A DNA stretch of 64,000 bases, taken from assembly GCA_002682825.1 (NCBI GenBank), contig NOKP01000014.1, forward strand, positions 62,001 to 126,000, read 5' to 3'. Position 1 is the stretch's first letter, and each line of letters begins with the position of its first letter. A model generated the notes under the pieces. The model saw only the letters and a list, made by a program, of their open reading frames with translations. It did not search any database and had not been told where the DNA came from. Shown piece after piece: positions 34,978 to 44,676 of the stretch. The DNA comes from Neonectria sp. B-13 (taxonomy: Eukaryota > Ascomycota > Sordariomycetes > Hypocreales > Nectriaceae). Position numbers and translations under genes: made by a program.

Positions 34978-36351
34978 TTAGGTCCTACCAAGGCTGTTAT
35001 TACCGTTGGACCACTGCTGTGAGCCCCCCGTTGACCCCCCTGTGAAGTACTGCGAGTCTTGGGTGCCATCAATGGTGTCAAAGCTCCAAGCGCCTCCGTT
35101 TTCCTCCAGAGAATAGTGTTGTGAGCTTCCGTCGTCTGCACCAAGGCCATCTGGATCAGACTTCATCTGTCGAGGGGACGGGAAGTTGTGCTCGTGGCCC
35201 TGGATAGGTGCGGATCGATGGGGCATATAGTATGAGGGGGCGCTGAGGTATGAGGCACCCGTGATGCTACGCGCCTCTGGGATCGAGCCGAGGGACATGG
35301 TCGAGAGATCTGCCGCGGGAGCGGCGTCGAACGTCGAATGTCGGCGAGGAGGGCTATGTGTCGGCATGTTCCTGGGGAACTCGTGGGCCATGGTGGTACC
35401 TGCCGCAAAGCGGTTCGTTCTGGTTGGGTCAAGGGCGTAATTGCCGGGGGTTTGTGGCGCATAGGACATGGGCGACGCGCTGGGGGGCACCGAACTGACA
35501 AAGGAGTGGTGCTGCGGGGGCGGCGGTGGTTGATGAGAAGGGTACCCGTAATGTGCTGGTGCTCCGTATGGCGAAAGAACGGGCTGGAAGCTGGGTAGGG
35601 ACATGGCGCGTTGCAGAACGCTTCCATGGCCATAATCGTGCCCAGGCAGACCGGCAAACATAGCGTGCCCCATCCTCTCGTCGGGGTTACACTCGTCATC
35701 GATAGGGGCACGGAAGTTTTGCGAAAGCATGAGCTCGGAACGAGGGATGACATTTCGTAGGTTGGGATGCTTAGTTGGGGTGGTCAAGCGTCCAGACATC
35801 ACGTCGTTGACGTTGTAGTAGCTGACAAGATGATGGGGGACGCCCTGGAAGGAGACGCTGATTGTCTTCTTGACGAGGCCGTCGTTTTTGAATGGGTACG
35901 AGTCGATCAAAGACCCGATCAAGGCTCTCTCCGAGTCCTTACCACCTGCGTTAGGGTCCATGGAAGATGGGAAGCCCATGCCAGGGCGAGAGGCGACGTC
36001 GCTTTTGGTGATGCCCTGTTGGGGCTTCTTGTTCTTCTTCAGGGCACGCTTCTTCTCGCCTGGGGGAAAGGGCTTCTCGAGCTCCCGATATATGAGGAAG
36101 TTGCCCAGGATGCGACTGGGGCTCCACGAGACGCCGTCAGTCCAACGCTTGATACCTGAGGCGTGTTCCTCGTAGATGAAGACATTCCCGCTCTTAATCA
36201 GGTCCTGTCGTTCGCGATCGTGGGGCCGACGGGGAACGTGGTTCAGCTGGCCCGACAGGCAGGCCTCGAAGAGAATGAGAGCATCGATCGTGGAGGCGAT
36301 ATGGCCCTCGAAGGTGGGATTTAGAGGATTTGATGGACTTGACATGGCCAT
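34978..36351 (-). CDS. SGE1: WOPR-domain transcription factor (Gti1/Pac2 family)
   Basis: WOPR proteins are fungal master regulators of morphology, sporulation and virulence-related gene sets (Wor1 in Candida, Ryp1 in Histoplasma, Sge1 in Fusarium). This one is a single exon of 457 residues. The bipartite WOPR domain is clear: box a at residues 13-95 (TFEGHIASTIDALILFEACL, RRPHDRERQDLIKSGNVFIY, KRWTDGVSWSPSRILGNFL) and box b at about 140-196 (ERALIGSLID, GLVKKTISVSFQG, HHLVSYYNVNDVMSGRL). A basic linker, KKRALKKNKK, lies between them. The rest, from about 200, is low-complexity and rich in Pro, His, Ser, Gly and Gln, as in other family members. Sge1/Ryp1 type is favoured over Pac2 type because of box sequence and length. 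It is preceded by about 8.3 kb without genes. Confidence 0.95.
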   Translation of the reverse strand: MAMSSPSNPLNPTFEGHIASTIDALILFEACLSGQLNHVPRRPHDRERQDLIKSGNVFIYEEHASGIKRWTDGVSWSPSRILGNFLIYRELEKPFPPGEKKRALKKNKKPQQGITKSDVASRPGMGFPSSMDPNAGGKDSERALIGSLIDSYPFKNDGLVKKTISVSFQGVPHHLVSYYNVNDVMSGRLTTPTKHPNLRNVIPRSELMLSQNFRAPIDDECNPDERMGHAMFAGLPGHDYGHGSVLQRAMSLPSFQPVLSPYGAPAHYGYPSHQPPPPPQHHSFVSSVPPSASPMSYAPQTPGNYALDPTRTNRFAAGTTMAHEFPRNMPTHSPPRRHSTFDAAPAADLSTMSLGSIPEARSITGASYLSAPSYYMPHRSAPIQGHEHNFPSPRQMKSDPDGLGADDGSSQHYSLEENGGAWSFDTIDGTQDSQYFTGGSTGGSQQWSNGNNSLGRT

Positions 36352-36920
36352 GATTAAGTGTGACCAAGGAAACTTAACCTTGAACTGGAGGAAGAAGAGG
36401 ATCTAGCTGGGCCGATGTGGAGGCTAAGCTTGTTGGCAAGCCAAGGGGGTAGGCAGATCAATATGATCAGAAAGTAGCTGATGTGAAGGTTGGAACGTTG
36501 TGAGGCCTATATTTTGAGGAAACTGTCTCGGAGGTGTTGATGAGAAGCAGACTTTTGGAGAGTTGAGTAGAAGAGATGGTCGCGGGGGTAAGTCGAAGAG
36601 TCGAGAGGGGAAGTCGAGAGGCCGGAGTTCGGTGGTGCACGACAAGAGATTTAGGATGCCGAGTAGCATGAGCCAGAGGACACGAATCAGCCAAGGTCAA
36701 TCAATGTTCGATGACAAGATTGACTCTGGTCGTGGAAGCTTGGCCCGTGGTAGAAATGAAGTGAATTTGGTGTCGAGGGGGTATCAACCATGCCCCAAGG
36801 GTACCTGAAGTTGGGAGAGTTTGCAAAGTGCCCGCCAAGCCGAGAGCTTAGATAGAGGAGTTCTCAGGCACCAGGCAGCGAGGATTGGATGCTGCAGGCA
36901 AGGCGAAGGAGAAGGTGGAA

Positions 36921-36956
36921 GTGAAAGCGAAAGTGAAAGTGAAAGCGTAAGTGAAG
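36921..36956. repeat. GTGAAA-type hexamer repeat
   Basis: Six imperfect copies of a GTGAAA/GCGAAA hexamer; on the sense strand of the WOPR gene this is a CTTTCA-type pyrimidine tract. Confidence 0.85.
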
Positions 36957-38293
36957 AAGAGTAAGAGGGAGGGGAGGAAGAGGGAAGAAGCGGTTGGGGA
37001 GGGCGCCGACTGAGGTCTATAGAGTTTGGCAGGCGTATGGTTGAATGCGGAGCCAGAGCCTCGACTGCACAACGACGACGACGACTTGGAGAGGGCGGGA
37101 CAGGCGAGAGGAGGCGAGACTGCTGACACAGGCGAGATCGAGAGCAAGAGCAGGAGAGAGCAAATTTGGCGAGACCACAGGCCACTGGGTAGAGTCAAGA
37201 TATTCATGGACGGCTGTGGGACGTACTTGAGGGTGGATGGGGGGGGGGAGGGGGGCGTCAAGGTGCTGGAGGCGTCCCAGCGTCCTGCGTCCGGCGGTTT
37301 TCTGAACGAGTCCGGGCTCCTGCCAAAAGAGCAGATGGGGAGTTCCTGGCTCTGTGCCTTGTCTCTTTTCGCTTTCCCTTTTCCTTGGACGGGAAGGCGG
37401 GAGGCGTGCTTGATGCTGGTTTGGTTGTAGTGGCAATGGCAGTGGTGGTGTGTGAGAGTGAGAGAGGTGAGAGAGAGAGGTGCAGTTTAGATAGGTGGGC
37501 GTGTGTGGATGTTGGAGGCGTGTGGTGTGCGCCTGTACCTTTTCTTTTTGGCAGCTGGGCGGTTGCAGCAGGAGCAAGAGCAATAGCGGGCAGCAGCAGC
37601 TAACGGACACGCGAGTGATGCTTTTCTATCGGGGTTGGAGGTTTAGGAATTGGGCTTCTCGCTGGGTGTTTCTACTGCGAGCGGCAGTCGTTTGATTGAG
37701 ACGGAGACGGTGACGGGGACGGTGAAAGCGTGCGTCTCGGAGTCGGTGCTGGGGGTTGCTGGTTGGGCTCGCTGGGGGGTGTGCTGTGAGGCGTGTGTTG
37801 CGCTGGTGTCGCCGGACCGGGACAAACAGGAGGGGCAAAAATGGGCCTGAGCCAGCTGGAGCTCGAGTAACACAGGCGGGTTTGCGGCCTAGGACGCTGG
37901 CGGGCCAGAAGCGCTGGCGGCGGAGAACGGCGCTGTCGCCTCCGGAAGGGGAAAGCGGGAAAAGAGCTTGGCCCTGCCTGGCGTTCGTCCAAGGCGGCGA
38001 TGGGCGAACGGGGGACGCGATGGATGGATGGGGACGGGGGACGGGGACGGAGACACAGCCCGGAGTTGGCAGGCGGCGGCGCGGGACGGGGGACGGGATT
38101 GGGAGTCGGGAGTTGGGAGTTTTTTTTGGGTCGGTCGAGTCAGATGGATGGACCTGACGGAAACGAACAAACTGGGGCGGCCCCCGCGACCGATTTTGGG
38201 GTTGCTCTCGACTCGACGTCAGGGCTGTCGACTCTTTTGCAGCTTATTAGCTACCTAGGGGACCAACGGTCGATCCGTAAAAGCGTAGCCCAA

Positions 38294-38321
38294 CGAGCAC
38301 CGAGCACCGAGCACCGAGCAC
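38294..38321. repeat. 7-bp tandem repeat CGAGCAC, four copies
   Basis: Four perfect copies of CGAGCAC head to tail. Confidence 0.9.
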
Positions 38322-38548
38322 CAAGTAGGTACAGAAGACAATTGAGGAAAGGAATGCCGCAGAGGAAAGCCGGAGTAGCGTAGCGGGTGGCCAAGAGGGA
38401 AAGATGGACCAGAGACAAGAAGAACGAAGAATGGAGAATGGAACAAAGGGTGGGAAGTTGGGGGAAGTAAGTCTTCTTTGGGACCTGAGAGTGAGGAGGG
38501 GGGGTGTGTGGGAAGTGCGAGGAACGAGGATGTGTGTGGTGTGTGAAA

Positions 38549-38580
38549 TGGGATGGGGATGGGGATGGGGATGGGATGAG
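38549..38580. repeat. GGGGAT hexamer repeat
   Basis: About five copies of a GGGGAT/GGGAT unit, G-rich on the plus strand. Confidence 0.9.
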
Positions 38581-38705
38581 ATGGAGATCGGGATGAGGAT
38601 GGGATGGAATAGGGAGGATGGGTGGGATAGGCCCGCGACAAGTCTGGCAGTTCTGTCAGTGACTTGACGGAGGTGTCGGCGTCGGTGTCGGCGTCGTCGG
38701 TAGAC

Positions 38706-38743
38706 GGGGGGAGGGGAGGGGAGGGGAGGGGAGGGAAGGGGAG
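38706..38743. repeat. GGGGA repeat, potential G-quadruplex tract
   Basis: Runs of four G separated by single A over almost 40 bases on the plus strand, so the WOPR sense strand carries the C-rich complement. The pattern meets the usual G-quadruplex sequence rule; whether it folds is unknown. Confidence 0.85.
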
Positions 38744-38810
38744 TGACGATGACGATAGGCGGGCACTAACAAGAAGCAACAAGGCGAAGCAAAGTACCAG
38801 GACTTTGCCG

Positions 38811-38885
38811 TTGCTGTTGCTGTTGCTGTTGCTGTCAGTGATGATGGTGATGATGGTGAGGATGGTGATGATGGCGATGATGGTG
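38811..38885. repeat. TTGCTG and GATGGT repeat block
   Basis: Four perfect TTGCTG hexamers are followed, after three bases, by an array of GATGGT/GATGAT units about 48 bases long. Confidence 0.9.
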
Positions 38886-39471
38886 TTGGCGTTCGTTGTT
38901 CGGCGACTGACAAAGCAACAATAGGCATCTAGACAGGCTGGCTGAGACAGACCACACGAACTGACTGACAAGATGGACCTGAGACGGCCAGACCGACTGA
39001 ATTAAATGAACCAAAAACACCAGGCAATCAAACGAAGGCATACAAGCACCCCGACGACTTTAATTATGGGGAACCGAAACCGATGGCCCATGGGCGCTGG
39101 CCATCCTCTTCTGTCGCTTCGTGTCCGCCGTGTGTCCTATCCCGTCCATTCGTGTCCTGACCTCTTTTCTGTCTAGCCCTGGGCGCACTCCCCCTTCGCT
39201 CGCTCGCACGCACCAACAACCCGAGCTGTGCTAGGTAGGCAGGTGGTAGCTAGCAGGCAGTCAAGTAGGCAAGCAGAAAACAGAGCATAGCATAGCACAA
39301 CCGAGCAGCCGAGCCTCTCGCCTCGTTGCAAGACAGGACTGAGTGATGAGCGAGGTGGAGAATTAGTTGGATGGAGAATTGAAGCGAGGGCCCCCGGTCA
39401 GTCAGCCAGTCGGTGCTCAAAAGGTGCTTGCCGCGGGCTGGGGACTGGGACATGGTATTGAGGGCATTGAA

Positions 39472-39488
39472 AGAGAGAGAGAGAGAGA
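39472..39488. repeat. (AG)n microsatellite
   Basis: Seventeen bases of perfect AG alternation. Confidence 0.9.
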
Positions 39489-39536
39489 CTAGGAATACAG
39501 TATCTAAGCTGCCTTGCTTCTTACGCCTTGCTTTCT

Positions 39537-39566
<30 letters not shown>
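39537..39566. repeat. (ACG)10 microsatellite
   Basis: Ten perfect ACG trinucleotides. Confidence 0.95.
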
Positions 39567-39568
<2 letters not shown>

Positions 39569-40021
39569 AACGTTCTCTAGACGGGGAGGCTGAGAGAGCT
39601 AAGTACGTATACTGATGAAGACAGGGACGTAGACTCCAGTTTGATCGCTAGGAGCTACTGCAACTGCTGCCACTGCTGCATGTCCTCCATGTCAGGTCTC
39701 TCTCCAACCGCTCGCTCCATGCAATGTAGTGGACCAGCCAGCCAGTGCTCTAACGCCCCAACTCCATGCCGCTGGGCTGCTCCTCTACCAATCTACTACT
39801 GTCTATTCATTTACTCCACGCTCCCACGGCACGGGGAACCTGCCAGGCCAATGGCAGGCCCGCTGGCCAGACGTCAAGTCGTCCATGGTGATACCAAATG
39901 GAGCCGCAGGGGGTCAAGGCCATGGGGCAAACGGGGCCATTTGGGGGCGATGGGGCTATGGAGGTACGGTACGGATAGACAATCAATTAGGCATTGACTG
40001 GGCCATACCTTGGATAGTGGC

Positions 40022-40056
40022 CCGTGGGCCGTGGGCCGTGGGCCGTGGACCGTGGA
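40022..40056. repeat. 7-bp tandem repeat CCGTGGG, five copies
   Basis: Three perfect copies of CCGTGGG followed by two CCGTGGA copies. Confidence 0.92.
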
Positions 40057-41150
40057 TTTGGGATGATTTTCGACGGGAAGAGGCTGATCCCCATTCATCT
40101 TCGTCCGGCGTGGGCGGAGCCCTACCTACGAATAGACTGCGCAGCAAGGTCGACGTTGTTATTCGTACTTGGTAGTCCACGTACTCTGCTGTCTGCTACT
40201 AGTTACTGTCTCTCTTCCTTGGCAAGGTCCAAACGCCCAAGGTCCAAGCCTCATGGTGACACGGCCCTAAGCCTCATGGCCAAGACGGAGGTTTCGGTCG
40301 CCAACATTGCCCGCCTTCGGACAAAGGGTCAATCGTGTTTCCGCGAGGCCGTGACTGTGATTTCTAATTATGCGGATCCATGATCCATATCCCGTTTCCG
40401 GGGGCGTGGGAGACTCGACTGGGGGGGGCAAGGCTCATGCCGAACAGGGCCAGAACAGGGCAAGAAAACCGCCAAGCCAAAGCCAAAGACAAAGCCACGG
40501 CAGGGTAGTAGTAGTGGTAGGGAAGACAAGGTCAGTAGGGCAGAAGAGAATAAGAGCAGGACAATGACAAAGCAAGACTGAGCCTGACAGGGCAGGGCAA
40601 GACAAGGGGATGATGCATCATGGACCACGTACATAGTACGTGCAGACGAACGAGACCCGAGACCCTGCCCTGGGTCAAAACACTTCCATGGGCATGGAAA
40701 GAAGGCTGCAAGACTGGGCAACACCAGCCAACTAACTAACACCCGGCAAGCAAGCAAGCCCTGCGAGGGAGGTCTTGGCTGGGTGTGTCGGTTCTGGGTC
40801 GTCTGTTTTGCGGGACAACCGTCACCGATCCAGGAACCCAACGACAACGTCACCCACAGTCTCCACGGACTCGCAGACCACACGGACTCACGGGCTTTCC
40901 GGTCCAACAAGTCAAGCCAAGCCAAGGCCGCTCAGACCAAGCTTCAGCGGCCCCAGAACTCCACCACAAGCCTCTCATCAGACAAAAGTACTGCGACGGA
41001 CCGGCCTGACTGCCACTACCACTGCCGTGGGTGGGCTTATTACGTGGTATGTCCGTTGGACGGTTCGACACTCGTCGTCGCTCCAGCCACACACGGTGAC
41101 ACAGCACAAGGGCCCAAGCAACGGCCCAGGACCCCGAGGCCCCAAGAATG

Positions 41151-41217
41151 AAGACCCCGAGCCAGGATCCAAGACCCCGAGCCCAGGATCCAGGACCCCG
41201 AGCGAGAGCCAGGATCC
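41151..41217. repeat. About 20-26-bp tandem repeat, three copies
   Basis: Three units share GACCCCGAGC...CAGGATCC, with the third expanded by GAGAG. It is a minisatellite in non-coding DNA. Confidence 0.9.
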
Positions 41218-43206
41218 AATCCCAAGCCCCAGAGCCCAAACATCCCAAGCGTCCCAAGATAGATAGATCACTTTCTTTGCCTTGTCCCTAAAGCTTCGAT
41301 CGATATCTCATGATGCCTCTCGATGCCTTTCAAAGTCTTCAGCAACCCAGGTAGGGTAGTGAGCGGGGTGCCCCAGGGCCGTCAAACGGGCGGCCGACAA
41401 GTGCATCATCGTGCGTTGCGTCCGCAATCGCCCAGGAGCCCGATCGACTAGACAGCCCGTAGACCAGACAGTAGGCTCCAAGAGGACAACGGCATTTTCC
41501 AAGTCCCGGAACATGAGCCCGCTACTGATACTCGGCCGGATGCAGGTAAGTCCAGTCGAATGCTGCGGACACTCTCAGTGGCTCCGCGGCTCCATGAAGC
41601 GGCCCATCTGGAAACCCCCCAGGGTACGAAGCACTTCGTACCGCGGGCAGATTCGAGGAGGGCCGAGGAGATTGGTCAAGAAACTCGACAAGACCTTCCT
41701 TAGACAATCGACGCCGCGACCGGTGGCGTCAGACCAGCCATGGCAGTCGAGGCGAGGAGCATCAGGACATTCGAAAGGCGTCCAGACCTCCCAAAAGTCC
41801 AAGACCCTGGCAAACTCGGACCCTGACGACCCTGCGTCCCTGGCCGGCACTCGTCGAGAACCCTGCTCTCCGCGCGCGGGTGCAAGGTATCGTGTACGAA
41901 TATGGCAACCGGTATGTTCCATGTTCCATGAGGCGGGCGAGACGAGATACACACACACGGGCTGCTCTGATCTAGTCCTACCACTTCCCACTTCTCCCCT
42001 CGCACCTTGCTATCCATATCCATGGACGTAGGTTGCGGGCAGACAGGTCACAGCCCTGCCGCTGGACCCTCGGACCATGGGCCACGGGGAGGGGCGCTGC
42101 TTAACTCGCTGGCTCCCTTGGGTGAGTGGTTGAGTGGTTCAGTGGTGGTTGAGGCTTGGGAGTGAGTGGGTTGTGTCTGAGTGCCATGAGTGGTGGACTG
42201 GTTGCAGAACTGGTGGTGTCGTGAACTAGCCTCGCTCGTACCGGAGGGTGGGGCTTTTTCGATCGCGCGCGTCGGAGGACTGCCGGCAGGTGCCGTCGTC
42301 CATGTCGAGTTCGTCGACGCTGGATCATGGCTCAATCATGGATCCTTTCATGGGCTTGGAAGGGGGCTTGGAAGGGGGGGCTGCGGCCAGTGGAGGTCTT
42401 GGCCTTTGCGGTTTGGTGTTTGGGGACGACGGGTTGTGGAGTGTCGCAAGGCCACCAAGGCCACCAAGGCTTGCACGGGCTTGAAAGGGCTGGAAAAGGC
42501 CTCGAGGCCAGACCGTCGACCCATGGGCTGTGGCCGTGACCATGTCCATTCCATGTCCCGTCCTATCCCACCCATCTTGTCCTATCCCATCACCATCGCC
42601 ATCACCATCATCGTCATCATCATCATGCCTGCAGAGTGCAGCCGCCCAGCAGCCCCCTACGAAATACCTCGTACGGATACCTACCACCGCTATCTCCATT
42701 GCCCACAGCTTCGCAAGTTGCATAGGTCCAGCTCGCAAGTTCTCAACCCGCATCCCGCTTAGTTCGCAATAATTAACAGACAACACCGTAATACCCCAGG
42801 CGGACAACGACCAGGGCCACTTGCTACGTACCGAGCACTGCTGCGGCGGCCCTGGACGCGGCGGCCACGGCGACAACGACCCAGCAGATCCTTCTCAGTT
42901 CTGACGTCGATGGCCATTGCTCTAGTCCCGTCTCCATCTTCAGTAGCCCGTATCCATCACCTCCAATCCCGTCTCTTCCTACGGATATACTGAAGCGATA
43001 GGTGATGTGATAGCTAACCGCAACCACCATAATAACCACCCACGGTGATACCACAACTACCAGAATAGCGAGAGCCACTACCGCCACTACATCCATGAAC
43101 TAAACAACGGCAACGACGACAACAATAACAACTGCAGCAATCGGTGGAGGTAGTTAGGCCCAACGCCATCATCGACGCCACTTATGTTCTGCATCTCAAG
43201 CCTCTC

Positions 43207-43237
43207 CTCATCCTCATCCTCCTCCTCCTCCTCCTCC
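43207..43237. repeat. CCTCAT/CCT repeat, pyrimidine-rich tract
   Basis: Two CCTCAT units run into about six CCT trinucleotides, followed by a longer C/T-rich stretch on the plus strand. Confidence 0.85.
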
Positions 43238-44676
43238 GACCTTCATGATTCGTTCGTCTCTCCCTTTCCTCTCTCATTTCATCTCGTCCCTCTCCTCTCC
43301 TCTCCCCTCTCCCCCTCTTTTACCACCTCCATCCCCGTCCCTCCTCTTTCCCCTTAGCTCCCCCCACATCCAATATCAGAAGCGTGATCGCTCCCAAACG
43401 ACGCTTCGCCCTCCTCCACTCCTCCACCCGTCATCCTGCTGTCAGTTAAATAGCACAGGGCTTGTTCGGCGCCGGCTCCTCGCCACCATGGTGCCTTTTA
43501 CGGTCGGGGAACCAGGAGATTAGTCCGGGCCACGTCTGGGCTGCTAGCGCCTTCGTCCAACAGCTTCGCAGACCGAACCCCCTCCATATTGTGTGAACCC
43601 GCTGCCATGGGTCGACCATGCCGGGCCCTCGTCTGTTTGCGGCCTCTTGTTCCTTACCTCCTCCTCTTGCTCCCCTTCCAAATACTCCCCAGTCTCTCCC
43701 CCCCTCCCTACCCGCAATAGGTCTACCCTGATGCCCCTGGAGACACCTTGGGGCCTGTCTCCGGCGCCACATTCCAGAGAGGCACGCCATCGCCCCTCTT
43801 GAGGCGCCCGACGGCAACGCCATCTCGGGTTAGGGCCCTCTCGCTTTGCTCTTGGCCCTATGCGGTTCCCACCCTCTCCCACTCCCTGTCCCACCCTCTC
43901 TCAAGCCCCGTCAAGGTCAATTGCAAAGTGATCAACCTCTCTGCTGCGCGCATCATGGCACGTACAGTTGGAGCTTGGAGCATGCAGCCTAGGTTCGGCA
44001 TTAGCCTTGAGGGCCTGTGGAGGGGCCAGCAAGACCTGGGGACCCAAGGAAGCCTTCGTTTTGTCGGTGCCGCGCCCGCATGTGACGACACAACCCATCG
44101 CTACCTTGCCCACTGTCCACAGCGTCCTGGACTGTGCTCGGTATTCGTGCTGTCCCGCACCCGCACAATATGTGCGTGCGTCCGCCTAATTCTGCGTCCG
44201 CGATGCCACGGCATTGGAGAGAAGGTCCTTACCCTAGGCGTGCTCTATTCGTGCCGTCGCGCCTGGTCGGTGCTCTGCCGTGTTCCATGTCCCTGGTCCG
44301 TTGTGCCGTTCGCAATCTAATATTTGAATTGTTCTCCGTACAACGTACAAACTTGCTTGCCCGTCTGTTGATTGATTCTCCCGAGTCGGGCCATGCCCTA
44401 CCTTTTTTCGTGTCTTGATCTACCTCGACTTCAGCCGCCCGGCCTATCCCCACACTGTGAGCAGTCGTTACCTTGTCTGGTTCAGGTCAGATTCCGAGCC
44501 CTCATTGGTGACGATCCTCTCCCCTCGTGCTGGGTCGTCAAGCCTTGGCTTCGAGCCCAGCTGTTCCCCACGCCCGATACGGTGTACCTACTGTAGGTAC
44601 GTAGATTAGGTTCCCGGCTCTCCCCCATCTTGGCATCGCCACAATCGAGATAGTCTGGCACCCAAGCACCTCACGC

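Larger units (their letters stand above)
36352..44676. promoter_or_regulatory. 8.3-kb gene-free upstream region of the WOPR gene
   Basis: I found no convincing gene between the WOPR start codon and the 3' end of the Tdp1-like gene. All open frames have the composition of the local simple repeats. From 36352 to about 38200 the minus (sense) strand is pyrimidine-rich, as in long fungal 5' leaders. The stretch then carries many micro- and minisatellites with G-rich, GA, ACG, GAT and 7-bp units, listed separately. Other WOPR master regulators, notably Candida WOR1, have very long upstream regions and leaders, so a large control region is plausible. A non-coding transcript or a small missed gene remains possible, for example near 43190-43450, where the plus strand is strongly C/T-rich. 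Confidence 0.5.

Noticed and set aside
37017..37610. Open frames rich in Ser/Leu/Pro on the minus strand upstream of the WOPR gene
   Set aside because: Composition follows the local pyrimidine-rich DNA, there is no conserved motif, and several frames overlap; best explained as leader or promoter sequence.
38255..38971. 238-codon minus-strand open frame with Ile/Thr and Ser-Asn repeats
   Set aside because: Most of it is translated microsatellite (GATGGT, TTGCTG, GGGGA arrays); no family resemblance.
42190..42762. 190-codon plus-strand open frame and its opposite-strand partner
   Set aside because: Both are open only because of GC-rich sequence; neither shows a recognisable domain or splice structure.
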